The notes under the pieces were generated by a model. That model had not been told where the DNA came from. It worked only from the letters and a program-made list of their open reading frames with translations, and ran no database searches. A stretch of DNA of 11,562 bases from JADKCL01 sp046050405. GTDB lineage: Bacteria; Bacteroidota; Bacteroidia; J057; JADKCL01. A program made the position numbers and the translations under genes. The stretch is from positions 1 through 11,562 of the forward strand of contig JBJOPY010000250.1 in NCBI GenBank assembly GCA_046050405.1, given 5' to 3'. Of the stretch, positions 7,723-11,562 are shown piece after piece; position 1 is the stretch's first letter; the number at the start of each line of letters is the position of its first letter.

Positions 7723-8140
7723 CGGTTCCGAATGCATTCCCAATCCATCCGCCCAGATTGGGGTGACTTAGGGTCAGGGGGTAAGCGTGGCAGCGAAGTT
7801 GTTCTAACTGTGTGTATCCGTAACCCTGGGGTTTGAAGCCCGGGACTCCTCCCCTAGCAACTTCATTTCACAGGAGGTTCATCCTTTTTGCGACAAATCC
7901 ACAACCTGTCAGGCTAAGTTACCTACCCAGTATCACCAGTTCGGATGGGTCTCCATGCCCCGAAATATGCAGCAGATCTCCGGTGTCAGCGCCTGTCACC
8001 TGGAAGTCCATCCAGCATGGAAGATTGGAAGCCGCTGCTGGCTTTCCGTGGCAAGTCGCAATGCCTGGGAGCCCTTCAGGGATTCGGCGAAACCGCAACT
8101 CCCAAACCCCCAAGAAACGGAAAATGGAAGCCTGCCCACC
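7723..8140. other. 418-base convergent intergenic region with short inverted repeats
   Basis: No convincing gene is seen between the ankyrin stop and the end of the giant surface-protein gene. The left part is rich in small inverted repeats: GAATGCATTC (7730-7739, palindrome), the hairpin at 7739-7762, TGAC/GTCA (7764-7776), AGTT/AACT (7797-7809), GGGTT/AGCCC with a TGA loop (7829-7841), and a longer-range pair AGGGG (7776-7780) with CCCCT (7851-7855). A bulged stem GGAAGCC/GGCTTTCC lies at 8027-8047. A 64-codon minus-strand frame (8113-7919) follows the giant gene, but neither its composition nor its start supports it as a gene. Other open frames here extend into flanking genes antisense. 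The stretch may hold a small RNA, decayed sequence or simply transcript ends. Confidence 0.45.
7739..7762 (+). terminator. Hairpin after the ankyrin gene, possible terminator
   Basis: CCCAATC (7739-7745) and GATTGGG (7756-7762) form a perfect 7-bp inverted repeat around a 10-base loop, extendable by one U-G pair, 16 bases after the ankyrin stop codon. No T-tract follows on either strand, so it is not a standard intrinsic terminator. It may instead block 3' exonucleases or act in the convergent gap. Confidence 0.3.
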
Positions 8141-11100
8141 TCAATCCACCTTCAGAATCCTTCCTTTCAAGTCCTGCCTGCCTGTCCTTACACGGTACAG
8201 ATAGATGCCCGCTGGCATTTCGCTGAGATCGGCGCTCAGATGCCTTATGGCAGCAGGGTTTTCCGGCTCGGACAGGACGGTGACCCTCTGTCCAGCGGCG
8301 TTGAAGACCTCGAGGATGATCTCACCATTGCCGAGGTGGACGAGCTCAAACTCGGAGATGCCATGGCTGGGGTTCGGGGCGACGACGAGGTAGCCACCTG
8401 CCTCGAAATGAACCTCGACGGTCTTGGAATGGCTGACACCGCCATTCAAGTCCACGGCGCTCACACGGTACCGGTTGGTTCCGGCCATTGGTGCATTGTC
8501 ATACTGGTCGTAGCTGTGCATGGCTCCCGGGGAGCCGATCGGTTTTTCGCGGCCGATCGCCGACCATTGACTGTCGGCCATGCCCCTCTCGACCACATAA
8601 TGGCTCAGGCCATGCGCACGGATGGCATCCCAATGTAGCTTCACGCGGTCTTCCTCAGCCTTGGCACTCAGTCCGATCCCATCCACACCCAGAACGCCGC
8701 AGGCATTCACGGTCACTTGGTCGGTGAGGTTGCAGAATCCATTGTTGAGCGTGACGGTATAGGCCGTCGTACTGGTGATCCCACTGACATCCGGATTGGC
8801 GATGTTCGTGGCGGACAGGAACGTGGAGGGCGACCACGAGTAGGTGACGGGAAAAATTTGTGGCGTGAACCGGTATGCATCGCTGGTTGCATTCCATGGA
8901 ACGTTGTTGCGGCCGGGAACCGTATGGGCGATGGTCCCCGTCGGATCCTCGATCCCCTGCACGGACTGGTGGAGAAGCGTGACCGAACCATTGTGGAACT
9001 CGATCTCGTTGGTGGTTTCATACAGGATCACCTGGGCGGTGACGCGTTGCCCCATATCGCAGCACTGGGGAACCCCCAGGTAGCTGACGACAAACATCCT
9101 GTTCGGAGGGAATCCTAGTGTCTGGTAGGTGACCAGGCCGGCTGCTGGCTGGGCACCGGGCGGGTAGAGGTCGCGCCAGGCCACGGCGATGATGTTGTTC
9201 GGGCTCAGGACATTCGGCAAGGTCTGCTGATCGAAGGCGGCACTCGTCCCGGTGGGCGTGATGAAGCCATTGGAGCTGATCCTCATGCTCGTGTAGTCCT
9301 TGCAGAAGAAGGTGAAAGGGAATCCTATCGGAAGCAGGCCCGTCAATTCGTCGTCCGCCATCATGAGCGTCGTGCCTCCCGGAGGTATCGGTGCGAAGGG
9401 TATGTTCGTGACAGCGTAAGTGCTGCAATAATTGGCGGAGGGTGGCCCGGTGTAAACCGCATTCAAGGAAGTATTGCTTCCTACGGGACAGACTATCTGG
9501 TCCAGCCCGGCATTGACGCTGGACACTTCGACGGGCACACCTGCCGTGTCACTGCATGCGCCGTTGCTGGCCACTGAGAAGTAGGCGGTGGAAACGGTGG
9601 GCAGGACTGAAACAACTTCCCCCGTCGAGACTGTCGTACCCAGTGGCGCCTGCCAATTCACCGTATACGGTGGCGGAGGCTCCAGTTGAAACCTGTAGGC
9701 GTCATTGGTCGCCGTCCAGTCCGAATTGTTCCGCCCGGGGACGGCCAGGGCAAGTGTACCCGTACTGTTCTCGATCCCCTGGGTGCCGGGCCTGATGTTG
9801 TTGATGCGGGTGTTATGGATTTCTATCTGGTTGGAAGTTTCATGGAGGATGACCTGTGTGGACACGTCGGGATTGGTGTCACAGCAGTAGGGCACGTTGC
9901 TGTAGGTCACCACAAACATCCGGTTCGGCGAGGATCCCGTGGTCTGATACGTGATCGACCCCGATCCCGGGGGGTAAAGATCATGCCATCCCGCAGCGAT
10001 GAGGTCATTCGGGATCGTGGAATTCGGCACGAATTGGCTGGTCGCTCCCTCGAAAGAGTTGATGCCGAAGGTGATGAAGCCATTGGAGCCGATATAGACT
10101 ACAGCATGGGTATTGCAGTAAAACGTGAAATTGAAGCCAATCGGGATGGCTGCGCTCACCTCTTCGTCTTTCAAGACAAGGGGGGCACCGGGTGTCATGA
10201 CAGGGGCAAATGGAATGCTCAGCACCTGATAATTTGTACAGTTTCCGTTGGTAACGTTTGCGGTGAGTGTTACAGGGGATCCCGCACAGGATTGTATGGG
10301 CGAGGCAGTGGGTGCTGTGTTTATGAGAGCGTTGGAAACACTGACTTCCTGGGAACCGGTCATGCTGCATCCTGCCGCCGATGCCACGGATACGGAGTAA
10401 GTCGTTGTACTCTTGGGCGTGCAATCGGGATTGCTGACCGTGGTAGAGGATAGACCATTGCCGGGCGACCAAAGATAGGTATAGGCTCCCGACGGATTGG
10501 GGGTCGCTGACAGGGTGGTGGTGCTGCCGTTGCAGATCGTGGACGGGGCTCCCATCAACAAGTAAAATGATGGGACAGGGGTGACAGCGATTGTATCCCT
10601 GTTCTTACAAGTTGCGGGGAGGTTGCTCACCGCTTCGTAGGTCGTGGGGACGAGAGGTTTAGCGGTCGGATTCTGGCAATTGGTGCAGCTGAGGCTGCCC
10701 GGTGTGCCTGAAAGGATATTCCAATTGAAGGCAGTCCCACCTGTGGCTCCTAATTGTAAAGGGCCTGCGCTGGCACAATACACCCGGTCAGGTCCAGCCG
10801 ATGTCCCTTGAACAACTGTGATATTGATGGAACGGGTTTGCTGACTGGTGACCTCGCACCCATTGTCCTTCAGGGTCACGACCAAGGATTTCTGCCCGGC
10901 ATCGCTGTCACTCGGCGTCCAGGAAAACGAGGCGGTTTGAGGGGAGAGTCCCGATCCCCCCACAAATACTCCTCCCGGGATGGCATTGTTGGAAGTCCAT
11001 GTCAAGGATTGCCCTGAATCTGGATCAGTGCCGGATATGCTGAAGCTCAGGTTCTGGCCAGGGCAAACCGAAATAGCGTAAGGGCTGGTTTGGTCGCCGT

Positions 11101-11562
11101 TCACCACACTCGACACTGACGGAGCAATGCTTGGTGCCTTGTTCGCGCAATTGAGTACAACGACCTGCATGTCGCGGGTGGTCGTCCCAATCAAGACTCC
11201 ACTGCGGTATTCTGAGACTCGGACGGTGACCAGGCAGCTCTGTGCGATGGTAGGGTTCATCGTAATGTCGCCGTTGGAACTGTTGATGGTCATTGCCGGG
11301 GAGGAAGTCATGGGATTCAAGCCACTGAAACCACTTGAATAGGCCACGGAGTTTCCAGATGCACGTTTTGCATTGATGAGATTGAAAACCAGCGAGTCAC
11401 CATCAGCATCCAAGGCGGCATGGTTGTACACATAGGAATTGCCAGAGCAGATGAAAGGCACTGGAATGGATGTGAACCTGGGGGAAGAGTTCGTGGGGGC
11501 AAGGACATTGTTCAGGGAGGCATCGACAGATAGAGATTGATAGCTCGGGTTGACAAGTGTTG
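8141..11562 (-). CDS. Giant multidomain surface/secreted protein with T9SS sorting domain (5' end beyond window)
   Basis: The frame is open to the right edge, so the visible 1139 residues are the C-terminal part and the start lies outside; the GTG at 11461 is inside the domain sequence, not a start. In order: a cadherin-like module (around 11090-11500, with NSSPRF, NHAALDADGDSL); a second Ig/cadherin-like module (PYAISVCPGQ, SGTDPDSGQ, FSWTPSDSDAG, 10800-11130); PKD/Ig-like segments (YLWSPGNGLSSTTVSNP); two copies of a domain of about 185 residues (9683-10240 and 8864-9427) separated by another Ig-like segment; a further SWSPSTFLSAT segment; an Fn3-like module (about 8408-8674); and a type A T9SS sorting domain (about 8144-8392, with VAPNPSHG, VFNAAGQRV, MPAGIYLYRV). 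By family, the last domain directs export through the type IX system and attachment to the surface or release. The role is probably adhesion or binding; no catalytic domain is visible. Confidence 0.92.
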   Translation of the reverse strand, partial: TLVNPSYQSLSVDASLNNVLAPTNSSPRFTSIPVPFICSGNSYVYNHAALDADGDSLVFNLINAKRASGNSVAYSSGFSGLNPMTSSPAMTINSSNGDITMNPTIAQSCLVTVRVSEYRSGVLIGTTTRDMQVVVLNCANKAPSIAPSVSSVVNGDQTSPYAISVCPGQNLSFSISGTDPDSGQSLTWTSNNAIPGGVFVGGSGLSPQTASFSWTPSDSDAGQKSLVVTLKDNGCEVTSQQTRSINITVVQGTSAGPDRVYCASAGPLQLGATGGTAFNWNILSGTPGSLSCTNCQNPTAKPLVPTTYEAVSNLPATCKNRDTIAVTPVPSFYLLMGAPSTICNGSTTTLSATPNPSGAYTYLWSPGNGLSSTTVSNPDCTPKSTTTYSVSVASAAGCSMTGSQEVSVSNALINTAPTASPIQSCAGSPVTLTANVTNGNCTNYQVLSIPFAPVMTPGAPLVLKDEEVSAAIPIGFNFTFYCNTHAVVYIGSNGFITFGINSFEGATSQFVPNSTIPNDLIAAGWHDLYPPGSGSITYQTTGSSPNRMFVVTYSNVPYCCDTNPDVSTQVILHETSNQIEIHNTRINNIRPGTQGIENSTGTLALAVPGRNNSDWTATNDAYRFQLEPPPPYTVNWQAPLGTTVSTGEVVSVLPTVSTAYFSVASNGACSDTAGVPVEVSSVNAGLDQIVCPVGSNTSLNAVYTGPPSANYCSTYAVTNIPFAPIPPGGTTLMMADDELTGLLPIGFPFTFFCKDYTSMRISSNGFITPTGTSAAFDQQTLPNVLSPNNIIAVAWRDLYPPGAQPAAGLVTYQTLGFPPNRMFVVSYLGVPQCCDMGQRVTAQVILYETTNEIEFHNGSVTLLHQSVQGIEDPTGTIAHTVPGRNNVPWNATSDAYRFTPQIFPVTYSWSPSTFLSATNIANPDVSGITSTTAYTVTLNNGFCNLTDQVTVNACGVLGVDGIGLSAKAEEDRVKLHWDAIRAHGLSHYVVERGMADSQWSAIGREKPIGSPGAMHSYDQYDNAPMAGTNRYRVSAVDLNGGVSHSKTVEVHFEAGGYLVVAPNPSHGISEFELVHLGNGEIILEVFNAAGQRVTVLSEPENPAAIRHLSADLSEMPAGIYLYRVRTGRQDLKGRILKVD
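8864..9427 (-). repeat. Second copy of the duplicated extracellular domain
   Basis: Runs from about CSTYAVTNIPFAP to DAYRFTP, with the same motif order: IPFAP, ADDE, PIGFPFTFFC, SNGFIT, WRDLYPPG, VTYQTLG, PNRMFVV-Y, CCD, TAQVILYETTNEIEFHN, QGIE, VPGRNN, W-AT-DAYRF. It differs mainly by a short deletion after SNGFIT and a few added residues after DLYPPG. The conserved motifs are spread over the whole length, which indicates duplication of an entire domain rather than of a short repeat. Confidence 0.8.
9683..10240 (-). repeat. First copy of a duplicated extracellular domain in the giant surface protein
   Basis: Runs from CTNYQVLSIPFAP to DAYRFQLE. Marker motifs shared with the second copy, in order: IPFAP, an acidic turn (KDEE), PIGFNFTFYC, SNGFIT, a WHDLYPPG turn, ITYQTTG, PNRMFVV-Y, a CCD motif, TQVILHET-N-IEIHN, QGIE, VPGRNN, and W-AT-DAYRF. 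Built like a beta sandwich, with spacing reminiscent of nidogen-type domains; I cannot place it in a named family. By eye about half of the positions match the second copy. Confidence 0.8.

Noticed and set aside
7776..7855. Possible tRNA-like fold: 80 bases closed by AGGGG/CCCCT with a T-arm-like GGGTTTGAAGCCC
   Set aside because: There is no D-arm, the anticodon-like hairpin has a 5-base loop, the T-arm geometry is wrong, and no CCA or normal discriminator follows.
7919..8113. 64-codon minus-strand frame just downstream of the giant surface protein
   Set aside because: No ribosome binding site, no recognised motif, and competing frames are equally open. A protein search with conserved hits would revive it.
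9686..10453. Plus-strand open frame (255 codons) opposite the giant surface protein
   Set aside because: Antisense to conserved domain sequence; a similar frame recurs because the domain is duplicated.

Overview
The window looks like a chromosomal stretch from a member of the Bacteroidota, moderately GC-rich for that phylum. The evidence is phylum-typical parts: a TonB-dependent receptor with an N-terminal carboxypeptidase-regulatory-like domain, a lipoprotein-type Omp85 protein (TamL), a very large cell-surface protein ending in a type IX secretion (T9SS) sorting domain, weak or absent Shine-Dalgarno sequences, and one good match to the Bacteroidota -7 box TAnnTTTG. The genus cannot be fixed from this sequence. 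A Saprospiria- or Chitinophagia-like organism is only a guess.

Layout. Positions 1-4534 hold three minus-strand genes in the order tamL (1946-4534), holA (930-1940) and a TonB-dependent receptor that runs off the left edge (1-909). The gaps of 5 and 20 bases suggest one transcript. A 58-base divergent gap separates tamL from a plus-strand SpoU/TrmH-family RNA methyltransferase (4593-5366). Two exported plus-strand proteins follow: a lipoprotein of unknown function with a CHAC motif (5467-6399) and an ankyrin-repeat protein with a signal peptide (6526-7722). A 418-base convergent gap (7723-8140) has several short inverted repeats but no convincing gene. From 8141 to the right edge lies the 3' part of a giant minus-strand surface protein (at least 1139 residues) with cadherin/Ig-like modules, two copies of a domain of about 185 residues, an Fn3-like module and a T9SS C-terminal sorting domain.

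How the genes fit together. Five of the seven genes encode envelope or secreted proteins. TamL probably helps insert outer-membrane proteins, and the TonB receptor in the same transcription unit is a natural client type. HolA (clamp-loader delta subunit) and the RNA methyltransferase are housekeeping passengers. The lipoprotein and ankyrin protein may be a periplasmic or outer-membrane pair, but only adjacency supports this.

I see no mobile element, CRISPR array, rRNA or convincing tRNA. Nothing clearly amounts to a new multi-gene system. The points most worth a second look are the duplicated CCD-motif domain in the giant surface protein, the CHAC lipoprotein beside an exported two-block ankyrin protein, and the structured 418-base gap.
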